Origin: Geminicoccus sp. | GTDB taxonomy: Bacteria > Pseudomonadota > Alphaproteobacteria > UBA7985 | Direction: 5' to 3' | Assembly: GCA_002708995.1 (NCBI GenBank) | Contig: PAPT01000014.1 | Span: 62,001-126,000 of the forward strand | DNA length: 64,000 nucleotides | In this document: positions 51,063 through 59,807 of the stretch, one piece after another | Layout: the number at the start of each line of letters is the position of its first letter | Position numbering within the stretch: the stretch's first letter is position 1 | Translations under genes and position numbers: made by a program | Notes under the pieces: generated by a model | Told to the model about the DNA's origin: nothing | What the model saw: the letters and a program-made list of their open reading frames with translations, nothing else | The model's database searches: none

Positions 51063-52130
51063 TCAGTCCAGCGCCTCGATTCCGCCGTACTGAGCCCGCA
51101 CCTCGAGGTACTGCTGCAGACCCCGGTGCTGAGGGGCTACAAGCCCGGCTCGCAGGGCTCCTTCAGGGTCGAGCATGGTCAGCGCCGGATGCAGCGATCG
51201 GAAGAAATCAAAGTCGGCAAAGGCGGCCTGCAGCAGAGCGGTTACGCGCCCCTGCGGCACCACTTCGCGTGACACCAAAGTCAGGGCCAGACCGATGCTT
51301 TCGACCGGCACTTCGAGGCCGTAGGCGTCCTGCGGGATCAGATACGGTTCGAAGAACGGATTTGAGTCGACCAGCACGTCGACCCCTTCAGAGGCCAGCG
51401 GGATCAGGCGGGCACCGCACTCCCACAGCGCGTCGCTGACCAGGGTGGAAGGCAGCACGCTGGGGAAGATGACGGCATCGAGTTCGTTGGCACAGAGCGC
51501 CTCGATCTGCGTGGCGAGTGAACCCTCGTGGACCCGAGCCATCCGCGAGACCGGCACGTCGGAGGCGAAGAGCGCTGCCTGCGCCAGCAGACGCTGTGAG
51601 GAATCCATCGGCCCGAGCCCTACCCGGCCCCCGGCAAGGCCGTCCAGTCCCTCGGCCGGTGACGTCGCACTGGCCAGCACGTGGATCGGCAGCACGGCAA
51701 AGGAAAAGACAGCGCGCAGATCCTCGATGGCATCGCCACCGGCGTAATCGGCCTGTCCGCTGAAGGCGAAGTACTGCCGGTCGGACTGCACCACCGCAAA
51801 ATCAGCACGGCCCTCCGCTACCAGCGCGAGGTTTTCAGCCGATCCGGTCGTTGCCCGCACCAGACAGACCGGCTCATCGGGGTTAACCTGCACATTGTAA
51901 GCCGTGCACAGCGCGCCAGCGAGCCCGAAGCCGGGTGCATTCGCCGGGCCGCCGGCAATCACAAAGTCATCGAGGTTGCCTCCAGCCGGCGTATCGGACG
52001 GCAGCACGAGCGAAGGCTGACCCGAGAGACTGTTCGCCCCCTCGTCACCAGTGGATTGCGCCGCGGCCGGGGCCGCCAGCATCGTTCCGAATGCTGCAAG
52101 CAGAAGGATCACAGGGCGCAGTGCAGACAT
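51063..52130 (-). CDS. TAXI-family TRAP transporter solute-binding protein
   Basis: The 355-residue protein has an N-terminal signal peptide (about 1-23, ending AAPAAAQ) and a TAXI domain (GFGLAGALCTAYN, TTGSAENLALVAEGRADFAVVQSD in part). TAXI proteins bind small carboxylates such as glutamate for a fused DctQM permease. No permease gene is adjacent, so it is an orphan here. ATG 52130 is used; an upstream frame to 52325 lies over the next gene and is not needed. Confidence 0.87.
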   Translation of the reverse strand: MSALRPVILLLAAFGTMLAAPAAAQSTGDEGANSLSGQPSLVLPSDTPAGGNLDDFVIAGGPANAPGFGLAGALCTAYNVQVNPDEPVCLVRATTGSAENLALVAEGRADFAVVQSDRQYFAFSGQADYAGGDAIEDLRAVFSFAVLPIHVLASATSPAEGLDGLAGGRVGLGPMDSSQRLLAQAALFASDVPVSRMARVHEGSLATQIEALCANELDAVIFPSVLPSTLVSDALWECGARLIPLASEGVDVLVDSNPFFEPYLIPQDAYGLEVPVESIGLALTLVSREVVPQGRVTALLQAAFADFDFFRSLHPALTMLDPEGALRAGLVAPQHRGLQQYLEVRAQYGGIEALD

Positions 52131-52176
52131 GGGTGGAGAACTCCCGGAAATATTCCGTTTGTTATACGGCCAATGC

Positions 52177-52947
52177 TCAGAAATCCAAAGCCTGACCATC
52201 GCGCTGAATCGCCTCCATGTCCGGCGTAACCTGATCATCAGGGTCGCGCACCGTGATCCCTGGATCAAGCACCATTCCGGCGCGAGCCTCGCGCCGTCCG
52301 CGGACGAGCACACGGTTGGCCTCACGGCCCGGCTTGGGCCAGATCGGGCAGACCCGGATTCCGCCCACGCGCGGGGTGAGCAGGCTGATGATGTCCTGCA
52401 GGCGGTCGGTGCGGTGGACCAGACTCAGGTGTCCCCGCTCCCGCACCCAGTACAACATGGCATCGATCCAGTCGGCGAGGTCGGCGTCGGTCTCGCGCTT
52501 GGAGATATCCGCGCGCGCCGTGCCGCTGGTCTGGCCACTGTCCTCGGCGACGTAGGGCGGGTTGCAGATCACGTGGTCGAAACTGCGGGCTTCGAGGATC
52601 GACCCGCGGGCGCGCAGATCGCCAGCGATGAAGGTCGCGCGGCCAGCCAGCCCGTTGCGCGCGGCATTTTCCGCCGCCAGCGCACACAGGTCGGGCTGGA
52701 GCTCGACCCCGGTAATCCGCAGCCCTTCGACCCGTCGCGCCAGACACAGCCCTGCCGTGCCGACCCCGCAGCCCAGATCGAGCACCGCCTGCCCGGGCTC
52801 AGCCGGCACCGATGCCGCGAGCAGGACCGCGTCCATCCCGGCCCGATACCCGTGCCGAGGCTGCAGCAGGCGCAGCTGTCCGCCGAGGAACTCGTCCTCG
52901 GTCAGCGCGTCGAGATCGAGGCTGGTTTCGGAAACGGTGCTGTCCAT
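52177..52947 (-). CDS. SAM-dependent methyltransferase, YfiC/TrmN6-like
   Basis: The 256-residue protein has the SAM site DLGCGVG (57-63) and NPPY (129-132), the motif of amino-group methyltransferases. Length and an N-terminal LGGQLRLLQPRHGYRAGMD segment fit the family that methylates A37 of tRNA-Val; the substrate is inferred from family only. It lies 30 bases downstream of the hypothetical gene that precedes it. Confidence 0.82.
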   Translation of the reverse strand: MDSTVSETSLDLDALTEDEFLGGQLRLLQPRHGYRAGMDAVLLAASVPAEPGQAVLDLGCGVGTAGLCLARRVEGLRITGVELQPDLCALAAENAARNGLAGRATFIAGDLRARGSILEARSFDHVICNPPYVAEDSGQTSGTARADISKRETDADLADWIDAMLYWVRERGHLSLVHRTDRLQDIISLLTPRVGGIRVCPIWPKPGREANRVLVRGRREARAGMVLDPGITVRDPDDQVTPDMEAIQRDGQALDF

Positions 52948-52977
52948 GGCTGCCGCCGTCCGCGCGGGAAATGCGGG

Positions 52978-53424
52978 CTAGGCCGCAGCGGGTGCCGCCA
53001 GCCCGGGGGCCTGGTCGATGAGCTGGTCACACAGGTCCTCATCGGTCCGGATTTTCAGGTGCTGGTTGCCCAGCGCCTTGTCGACCATGAGGATAAAGGC
53101 GTTCCAGTGGACGTGCTCCATCTGCCGCTCGTCCAGACGGCTCAGGCCAGCCTTGACCGTGCGCTGCAGCGCTTTTTCGGTCTTGCGCAGGATGGCTTTG
53201 CGGTGGCTGGACTTGATATCGCACTGGTCCAGCATCTCCTGCCGAATCAGCGAGCGCCAGACGGTGAAGGTCAGGCTTTTGCCCAGCAGGCTGTGGGTGA
53301 CGTCCCAGACGGGCTCATCGCTCGGTGCGTCGGGGAACAGGCGCTGTGCCTCATCGCCCATGGGCGCGGCCTCAGCAGCGGCAGGCTCAGAAACGGGTTC
53401 GGGCTGAAGGTCGTCATCAGTCAT
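52978..53424 (-). CDS. Conserved-looking hypothetical protein, function not recognised
   Basis: The 148-residue protein has an acidic, Pro/Ala-rich N-terminus (1-38) and a helical, basic middle (about 45-130, with KSSHRKAILRKTEKALQ and LDERQMEHVHWNAF). There is no signal peptide, membrane helix or metal motif. Codon use matches the neighbours, so it is likely a real gene. It is the upstream partner of the YfiC-like gene (30-base gap) and lies 72 bases after msrA. I cannot assign a family. Confidence 0.65.
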   Translation of the reverse strand: MTDDDLQPEPVSEPAAAEAAPMGDEAQRLFPDAPSDEPVWDVTHSLLGKSLTFTVWRSLIRQEMLDQCDIKSSHRKAILRKTEKALQRTVKAGLSRLDERQMEHVHWNAFILMVDKALGNQHLKIRTDEDLCDQLIDQAPGLAAPAAA

Positions 53425-53496
53425 GGGCGGGCGGCCTCGATCGTGGCTGGCAAAGGAACGGGCGCGAGCATCTTGGAGCGCCCGCGCCCCCCTCCT

Positions 53497-53955
53497 TTAA
53501 TGGCTAAAGCCGCGCTTTTCAAAGTATCGCTGATGGTAGTCTTCTGCGGGGTAGAATTCAGAGGCTTCGGTAACCTCGGTGGCGATGCTGCCCCGGACCT
53601 GTGACTGATCCTGAATCGCCGCTTCAGCCGCAGCGCGCTGGCCGTCGTCCTTGAAAAAGACCCCGGACCGGTACTGGGTGCCGATGTCCGGTCCCTGGCG
53701 GTTGACCTGCGTCGGGTCGTGCATCTCAAAGAAGGCGTTGAGCAGGGTGCGGTAGTCGACTTTGTCGTCGTCAAAGACGACGCGGACGGCTTCGGCGTGA
53801 CCCGTCCCGCCCGTACAAACCTGCTGATAGGTCGGGTTCGGCGTCGAACCGCCGGTATAGCCGCTGATCGCATCCTTGACCCCCGGCATCTTGCGGAACG
53901 TGTCTTCGATACTCCAAAAACAGCCCGCAGCGAATATTGCTTCTTTCTCGGCCAT
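53497..53955 (-). CDS. msrA: Peptide methionine sulfoxide reductase MsrA
   Basis: MsrA reduces the S-epimer of methionine sulfoxide. The 152-residue protein has the GCFW motif (11-14, catalytic Cys12), the YTGG segment, CTGGTGHAEAV and the DYHQRYFEK region. ATG 53955 has AAGGAG 8 bases upstream; the ATG at 53961 is too close to it. Length is normal for the short form. Confidence 0.93.
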   Translation of the reverse strand: MAEKEAIFAAGCFWSIEDTFRKMPGVKDAISGYTGGSTPNPTYQQVCTGGTGHAEAVRVVFDDDKVDYRTLLNAFFEMHDPTQVNRQGPDIGTQYRSGVFFKDDGQRAAAEAAIQDQSQVRGSIATEVTEASEFYPAEDYHQRYFEKRGFSH

Positions 53956-54046
53956 GGTCATGGCTCCTTGCCTGGTGTCTAGGGTGTTACACGCCCCAGA
54001 GATGGCAACGGAAGCGGCGGCGGGCAAGCCCGCCAAAGGTCGCGTT

Positions 54047-54517
54047 TCAGAACCGGTCGATATGGGCGTGGGTCACGAACTCAGTGCTGTAACGGACCAC
54101 GGTACGGTTGCCCTGGAACCACTGCTTCAAGCGTTCAGAAATTGTGGTGATATCGGTTCCCGCAATCTTCATCCTGAGCTTGGTGAAACCGGCCAGTTCG
54201 GACAGCTCCAGCACATCGTCAGCAGCGGAGAGCGCGGCGAGCAAATCGCCGTAAGCCGCCTGATCATCGCTCGAATACTCAATCGTTACGTAGGCCAGCT
54301 GAGCCTGCCCGAGCACCGTGCGGTCAACCTTTGCGTGGTACCCCATCAGCACGCCCGTGCGTTCCAGTTTCCGAACCCGCTCGTAGCAGGGTGTCGGTGA
54401 CAGGTTCACGCGCTTGGCCAACTCTACATTTGAAATACGAGCGTTCTGTTTGAGTTCCGCCACGATGAGCCGGTCGGTCTCATCCAGACCGTCCTCCCGC
54501 CGCCTTACCTGCACCAT
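54047..54517 (-). CDS. Lrp/AsnC-family transcriptional regulator
   Basis: The 156-residue protein has an N-terminal winged helix (about 15-70: DETDRLIVAELKQNARISNVELAKRV in part, then TPCYERVRKLE) and a C-terminal RAM/ActD ligand-binding domain (about 80-150). Such proteins sense amino acids and form octamers. ATG 54517 follows GGAAAG. It points left towards msrA; the LptF/G-like gene lies on the other side of a 290-base divergent region (54518-54807), which is AT-rich and probably holds the promoters, perhaps autoregulated. Confidence 0.9.
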   Translation of the reverse strand: MVQVRRREDGLDETDRLIVAELKQNARISNVELAKRVNLSPTPCYERVRKLERTGVLMGYHAKVDRTVLGQAQLAYVTIEYSSDDQAAYGDLLAALSAADDVLELSELAGFTKLRMKIAGTDITTISERLKQWFQGNRTVVRYSTEFVTHAHIDRF

Positions 54518-54807
54518 CTTTACTTTCCTTCGCCGGATCGATCTGCAAAATACGCCGCTCCACTGCCCCAACGCTACCAAAGGACAAATCAGAAAACGAG
54601 ATTTGTATTTCAAGTTAAATTTTTTATTTTATCTTCAGCCGACTAGCATGACCACCTTGGGCTGTCACGATGTCAGCCGGTGAATTCCAGATAAAGTTCG
54701 CCCGTCGGTTATTGCACGAAGCATCCTTCAACTTTGCCAGATAAAAATTCTGTTTTCATTGCGGGTTTCATCCTAGTTTCGAATCCTGAAAACGGAGATT
54801 TTCCACG
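54518..54807. promoter_or_regulatory. AT-rich divergent promoter region
   Basis: The region between the Lrp-family gene and the LptF/G-like gene is clearly AT-rich (for example AAATTTTTTATTTTATC near 54620). No gene is seen. It is the likely site of promoters for both flanking genes and possibly of Lrp binding; no single operator is clear. Confidence 0.45.
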
Positions 54808-55818
54808 GTGCTGGTCCGTCGCCTACTGTTATTGCTGTCCGGATACGCGATCGCCGTCGGCCTCGTGCTCACGGCGATCATGCTTGTACCGGCGCTGATG
54901 AACAGCCTCAACGCCCGGTCTGCGGGACTGCAGGCGTGGTTAAGCCACGTCTTCGCCCCCCTGCCCGGGCTTTGGCTGATCCTGCTGCCAACGGCGCTGA
55001 TGCTGACCGTACTGATAGCCATTTCACGCCTCAATCTCCGCGGTGAAATCCGGCAGTGGCGGGCTGCGGGGGCGTCGGTCTGGCCCTTCGCCCTGTCGAC
55101 CGCGCTGGTTGCCCTGCTGATCGCCGGACTCATGGCCGGCCCGTTCTGGAGCTGGACGCAACCTAAGGGCGCGGTTCTGGTTGAGACAGAAAATACCGGC
55201 CCGCATTTCATCGACGAGCTCGGGGAGCTCTGGGCCCTGCCGGTGTCGGCCACCGCAGCGCAATCGGATGAGCCATCCGCAGGCGCCGTCATCGGGTTGT
55301 TTTCCCTGCCCCCGGCCCGTCGGACACTGACCGGCAAGGTTGCCGCCGTGCACGCCGACGGCACCATTGTGCTGCAGGACGCCCAAGTCACTGGCGACCC
55401 CGCCGGAGAGGCCGTCCCCGCCCGGCCACAGCCGGTCCGACTGACCCCACAGCCGGGCGCGACCGGGCAAAACGTGCAAAACGGCACCGACGCAGCCAAC
55501 AGCACCCAAAGCCAGAGCCAGAGCCAAACCCGCGTCTTTGCCGGGCTGGGCTACCGGCTGTCCTACCCCGCGCTGGTCATCGGCCTGTCGCTGCTGATCC
55601 TGCCACTGGCGCTGAGCATCGACGGCAAGCGCTGGACCCTGCTCAAAATCGCTGCCGGGTGCCTGCTCGCCCTGAATATTCTGTTCCTCCTGCTGATGAC
55701 GAACGCCTTGGTCCGGGCGGGCTTCTGGGATGAAAGCTGGTTCTTCCCCCTGCGCGGGGCGATGGCGCTGGGGCTGGGGCTATTGGTGCTGACGCTGTTC
55801 GAGGAACGCGCCGCCTGA
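54808..55818 (+). CDS. Orphan LptF/LptG-family (YjgP/YjgQ) membrane protein, divergent
   Basis: The 336-residue protein has three N-terminal helices, a periplasmic domain (about 118-245, shorter than the usual 160) and three C-terminal helices. The junction RGEIRQWRAAGASVWP matches the E-x-x-x-x-R-A-A-G-x-S segment of LptF/LptG. These form the lipopolysaccharide export ABC transporter with LptB. Here it stands alone and carries a low-complexity QSQSQSQ stretch, so it may be a paralogue rather than the core LptF or LptG. Assignment from topology and one motif. Confidence 0.6.
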   Translation: MLVRRLLLLLSGYAIAVGLVLTAIMLVPALMNSLNARSAGLQAWLSHVFAPLPGLWLILLPTALMLTVLIAISRLNLRGEIRQWRAAGASVWPFALSTALVALLIAGLMAGPFWSWTQPKGAVLVETENTGPHFIDELGELWALPVSATAAQSDEPSAGAVIGLFSLPPARRTLTGKVAAVHADGTIVLQDAQVTGDPAGEAVPARPQPVRLTPQPGATGQNVQNGTDAANSTQSQSQSQTRVFAGLGYRLSYPALVIGLSLLILPLALSIDGKRWTLLKIAAGCLLALNILFLLLMTNALVRAGFWDESWFFPLRGAMALGLGLLVLTLFEERAA

Positions 55819-55941
55819 GGCCTCTCGGCACCCGCTCCATCGCTTTGTTTTAAAAAGTCTAAAATTCGTATAATGTGAGATGCGTTTTCCGGGCGGGGTT
55901 CTAGCTTGGCCCATGGATCTCATGTCTTGAACGGCTGTGTC

Positions 55942-56358
55942 ATGATGTTTGCTCTTTCCGTTCTTGTCGGCGGTATCGCCGCCTACGCCCTCGGCGTGCT
56001 CTGGTACATGCTCCTGTCTGGTCCCTGGATGGCGGCGGCCAAGGTGTCGCGCGAGGACATTGGCGGCGGCTCGGCGGGCGGCAATGGCCGCAGCATGTTG
56101 CTGACCTACGCCGTCACATTTCTCGCTTGGCTGGCGGCATCCTTCATCCTGCAAAGCCACCTGTTTCCCATGGCAGCCGCGGCAGACGTCAACGTTTTCC
56201 GCCTGACCATCGGCATTTGGCTGGCCTTCGGTCTGCTCTCAACGCTGATGTCCACCCTCTACGGACTGCGCGGCCTCAATCTGATCTGGATCGACGGGGG
56301 GTACGTGTTCGTCGGCGGCCTGCTGATCGCGGCGTCTTATACCTTCATCGCCCCCTAG
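55942..56358 (+). CDS. DUF1761 membrane protein
   Basis: The 138-residue protein has four membrane helices and the DUF1761 pattern GVLWYMLLSGPWM followed by the RxxG-type ends. Function of the family is unknown. ATG 55942 is used, but ATG 55945 and an earlier start at 55906 are possible. It is convergent with glmS, whose stop is 33 bases away. Confidence 0.75.
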   Translation: MMFALSVLVGGIAAYALGVLWYMLLSGPWMAAAKVSREDIGGGSAGGNGRSMLLTYAVTFLAWLAASFILQSHLFPMAAAADVNVFRLTIGIWLAFGLLSTLMSTLYGLRGLNLIWIDGGYVFVGGLLIAASYTFIAP

Positions 56359-56390
56359 CCCCGGATAGGGGCATCATCCGGCACCGAGCC

Positions 56391-58214
56391 TCACTCGACA
56401 GTCACGGACTTCGCGAGGTTGCGGGGCTGGTCCACGTCAGTGCCCTTCTGCACCGCCGCGTGATAGGCCAGCAGCTGGATCGGCAACGCGTAGAGCAAAG
56501 GTGCGACCAGACTGTCGACCGTCGGCATGACGATCACGTCTTCCGCCGTCCCGCCCAGCCGCTTGGCGCCCACGGCATCGGTGATCAGGATCAGCCTGCC
56601 GCCCCGTGCCGCGACCTGCTCGACGTTCGAGGCGGTCTTCTCCAGCATCGGACCGGAGGGCGCGCAGACCACCACCGGCACGCCGTCATCGATCAGCGCG
56701 ATCGGCCCGTGTTTCATCTCACCAGCCGCGTAGCCCTCGGCGTGGATGTAGGAAATTTCCTTGAGCTTCAGCGCGCCTTCCATGGCCAGCGGGAACATTG
56801 ATCCGCGCCCCAGATAGAGCACGTCGCGGGTCTGGGCGACCTTGCCGGCGATCTCGCGGATGCTGTCATCGTGGTTCAGAACCTGCGCCATCAGGGCGGG
56901 GATGCCGACCAGCGCCTGACTCAACCGCGCTTCGTCATCCGCGCTGATCGCGCCACGCTGCCGACCCGCCCAGATCGCCAGTGCCGCCAGCACCGTCAGC
57001 TGGGTGGTGAAGGCCTTGGTCGACGCCACCCCGATTTCGGGTCCGGCGAGGGTCTTGAGCACGGCGTCTGCCTCGCGGGCGATCGCGGACTCGGTGACGT
57101 TCACCAGCGCCAGCACCGGGTTGCCTTCCCCCCGGGCGAAGCGCATCGCCTCCAGCGTATCGATGGTTTCACCGGACTGGGAAATCGCGATGCTCGCACC
57201 CTGCGGCGATAGGGGCGCCTCGCGGTAGCGGAACTCGGAGGCGATATCGACCTCGACCGGGATCCGCGCGAGGCTCTCGAACCAGTACTTCGCGGTGAGG
57301 CCGGCATAGAATGCCGTGCCGCAGGCCATGATCGTCAGCCGGTCCAGCGCCTTGAAATCAAGCGACAGGTCTTCGAAGTTGAGGCGCTTTTCGGCCGGGT
57401 TGAAATGCGCCTGCAGCGTGTCGCCGACCACCGAAGGCTGCTCGTAGATTTCCTTGAGCATGTAGTGGGGGAAATTGCCTTTGCCGATCATGTCGCCGGA
57501 AACGGCGCTCTCGACTTTGGGCCGGTCTACGGCGGCGTTGCTGCTGTCGTAAATCTCCAGACTGTCCCGGGTCAGCACGCACCAGTCGCCGTCTTCGAGG
57601 TAGGTGATTTCGCGGGTCAGCGGCGCCAGCACAATGGCATCCGAGCCCAGATACATCTCGCCCTCGCCGTGACCGATGGCCAGCGGCGAGCCCTTGCGCG
57701 CACCGATCATCAGGCTGTCGTGACCGGCGAAGATAATCGCCAGCGCGAAGGCGCCCTGCAGCCGTCTAATGACGGATTTGACCGCCTCGACCGGCCCAAG
57801 GCCGTCGGCCATGGCTGCGGAGATCAGGTGGACGATGGTTTCGGTGTCGGTATCGGTGCTCCATGAAATACCGCGTGCGCTGAGGTCCGCGCGCAGGGCA
57901 TCGAAATTCTCGATGATGCCGTTGTGGACCACGGCGACGCGCTCATCCGCGTGCGGGTGGGCGTTGGTCAGGTTCGGAACGCCGTGGGTGGCCCAGCGGG
58001 TGTGTCCGATCCCAGTGCGGCCCGGCAGCGGGCTGTCCTGCACCACATCGGCAAGATTGCGCAGCTTGCCTTCCGCCCGGCGGCGGTCGATGTGGCCGTT
58101 GACCAGCGTCGCGATCCCGGCGCTGTCGTAGCCCCGGTATTCGAGCCGTCGCAGCCCGTCGAGCAGGTCGCTTGCGACCCCGTCCTGTCCGAGAATACCG
58201 ATGATGCCACACAT
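56391..58214 (-). CDS. glmS: Glutamine:fructose-6-phosphate aminotransferase
   Basis: GlmS makes glucosamine-6-phosphate, the first step of UDP-GlcNAc synthesis. The 607-residue protein has the N-terminal glutaminase domain with catalytic Cys2 (MCGIIG) and two SIS domains (GTAFYAGLTAKYW, SQSGETIDTLEAM, EGALKLKEISYIHAE), ending AKSVTVE. It lies 50 bases downstream of glmU on the same strand, so the two UDP-GlcNAc genes are probably cotranscribed. No GlmS ribozyme is seen. Confidence 0.97.
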   Translation of the reverse strand: MCGIIGILGQDGVASDLLDGLRRLEYRGYDSAGIATLVNGHIDRRRAEGKLRNLADVVQDSPLPGRTGIGHTRWATHGVPNLTNAHPHADERVAVVHNGIIENFDALRADLSARGISWSTDTDTETIVHLISAAMADGLGPVEAVKSVIRRLQGAFALAIIFAGHDSLMIGARKGSPLAIGHGEGEMYLGSDAIVLAPLTREITYLEDGDWCVLTRDSLEIYDSSNAAVDRPKVESAVSGDMIGKGNFPHYMLKEIYEQPSVVGDTLQAHFNPAEKRLNFEDLSLDFKALDRLTIMACGTAFYAGLTAKYWFESLARIPVEVDIASEFRYREAPLSPQGASIAISQSGETIDTLEAMRFARGEGNPVLALVNVTESAIAREADAVLKTLAGPEIGVASTKAFTTQLTVLAALAIWAGRQRGAISADDEARLSQALVGIPALMAQVLNHDDSIREIAGKVAQTRDVLYLGRGSMFPLAMEGALKLKEISYIHAEGYAAGEMKHGPIALIDDGVPVVVCAPSGPMLEKTASNVEQVAARGGRLILITDAVGAKRLGGTAEDVIVMPTVDSLVAPLLYALPIQLLAYHAAVQKGTDVDQPRNLAKSVTVE

Positions 58215-58264
58215 GGGGTGGAGGGTTCCTTTCGGGTCAGCGCCGTCTGGCGAAAGCGGGGGGC

Positions 58265-59647
58265 TCAGCCGCCGCCGTTTTCGCGGCGCGCCTTGAGCTG
58301 CCGCAGGCGATTGCGATAGCGCTCGGCGGCGCCCGCTTTCAGGCGCGCCGGGGCGCGGGTGGTGATGATGGCGTCGTCGGCGACGTCTTCAGTGACAGTT
58401 GAACAGGCACCAACGATCGCGCCTGCACCGATGCTGACCGGCGCCACCAGAGCGGCGTTCGACCCGATGAAGGCGCCGGGGCCGATGGTGGTCTGGTGCT
58501 TGTTCACGCCGTCGTAGTTGCAGGTAATGGTCCCAGCGCCGAGGTTGGCCCGCTCACCCACCTTCGCATCGCCGACGTAAGTCAGGTGCGGGGCCTTGGC
58601 GCCAGCGGCCAGATGCGCCTTCTTGATCTCAACGAAGTTACCGACCTTCACGCCCTGGTCGAGCTGACTGCCCTCGCGAAGGCGTGCCATGGGGCCGATG
58701 ATGACCCCTTCGCCGACGCTCGCGCCCTCGAAATAACTACCAGCACGCAGCCGGCAGCCAGTGCCGATGCTAACCCCAGGGCCAAAGAAAACGTTGGGTT
58801 CGACCACGGTATCCGCCCCGATGACGGTATCGTGGCAGAGGGTAACGGTTTCCGGCGCGATCAGGGTCACGCCCGCCTCCATGACAGCGGCCCGCAGTCG
58901 CTGCTGCAACTGCGCCTCGACGGCGGCCAGATCGGCGCGGCTGTTGACCCCGGCCAGCAGGGCCTGCTCGAGCTCGGCTGCCCGCGTTTTCAGCCCCGCC
59001 TCACGCGCCAGCGCCACCACGTCGGTCATATAGAGTTCACCGGCAGCGTTGTCCGCGCGCAGCTGTCCGAGCAGGTCGAACAGCACGGCGTTGCGGACCA
59101 GCATCAGCCCGCCGTTGCACAGGGTCAGTGCACGCTGTTCGGCCGTGGCATCGCGCTCTTCAACGATGGCGGACGGACGGCCCTCGGCGTCGAGAATGAC
59201 CCGGCCATAGCCCGCAGGCTGCCCGGTTTCAAAGGTGCTGAGCGCCAGGTCGGCCCCATCGGCGAGCGTGTCGGCGACCAGTTCCGCCAGCGCCTGCGTC
59301 GTCACCAGCGGCGTATCGGCATAGAGCACCAGCGTGTAGCCCGTCGCACCCTGCAGGGCGTCCTTCGCCTGAGCCACCGCATGGCCGGTGCCCTTACGCT
59401 CGGCCTGAACCGACCAGCTCGTGACCGCATCCTGCCCCGGCAGCGTGCCCTGCGCGGCGTCGGTCTCGGTCTCCGGCCCCACCACAAGATGCAGGTGTTC
59501 CGGCTTCAATCCCTGCGCGGCCCTGATCACCCACGCCAGCAGCGGCAGACCCGCGGCTTCGTGCAAAACCTTCGGCCGCGCGGACCGCATGCGCGTGCCT
59601 TTGCCGGCGGCAAGGATTACAACATTCAGCGGTGCAGAAGCGGCCAT
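58265..59647 (-). CDS. glmU: Bifunctional GlmU: GlcNAc-1-phosphate uridyltransferase / GlcN-1-phosphate acetyltransferase
   Basis: GlmU completes UDP-GlcNAc, used for peptidoglycan and lipid A. The 460-residue protein has the pyrophosphorylase loop LAAGKGTRM (11-19) and a left-handed beta-helix acetyltransferase half (about 250-440) with the GAGTITCNYDG motif. Length is normal. It is followed by glmS in the same direction; upstream at 59714-59742 is a promoter-like site. Confidence 0.97.
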   Translation of the reverse strand: MAASAPLNVVILAAGKGTRMRSARPKVLHEAAGLPLLAWVIRAAQGLKPEHLHLVVGPETETDAAQGTLPGQDAVTSWSVQAERKGTGHAVAQAKDALQGATGYTLVLYADTPLVTTQALAELVADTLADGADLALSTFETGQPAGYGRVILDAEGRPSAIVEERDATAEQRALTLCNGGLMLVRNAVLFDLLGQLRADNAAGELYMTDVVALAREAGLKTRAAELEQALLAGVNSRADLAAVEAQLQQRLRAAVMEAGVTLIAPETVTLCHDTVIGADTVVEPNVFFGPGVSIGTGCRLRAGSYFEGASVGEGVIIGPMARLREGSQLDQGVKVGNFVEIKKAHLAAGAKAPHLTYVGDAKVGERANLGAGTITCNYDGVNKHQTTIGPGAFIGSNAALVAPVSIGAGAIVGACSTVTEDVADDAIITTRAPARLKAGAAERYRNRLRQLKARRENGGG

Positions 59648-59713
59648 GGTGCAGCGAAATATCCGGTCTGTGAAATCGGGCGAATGCGGCAGGCGATCAA
59701 ATCGATAACACGC

Positions 59714-59742
59714 ATAATAGGCGGAGATATGGGCCGATTAAA
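59714..59742 (-). promoter_or_regulatory. Possible sigma-70-like promoter of glmU-glmS
   Basis: On the minus strand TTTAAT and TATTAT are separated by 17 bases, and the -10 lies 67 bases upstream of the glmU ATG. The -10 box is good; the -35 box is weak. The surrounding gap 59648-59807 is AT-rich and has no gene. Confidence 0.35.
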
Positions 59743-59807
59743 GTCTGTAATTCTATGGAAAATCGAGGTGAGAACGGGCGAGGGACAGGTGTGGCCCTGC
59801 CTGATCA

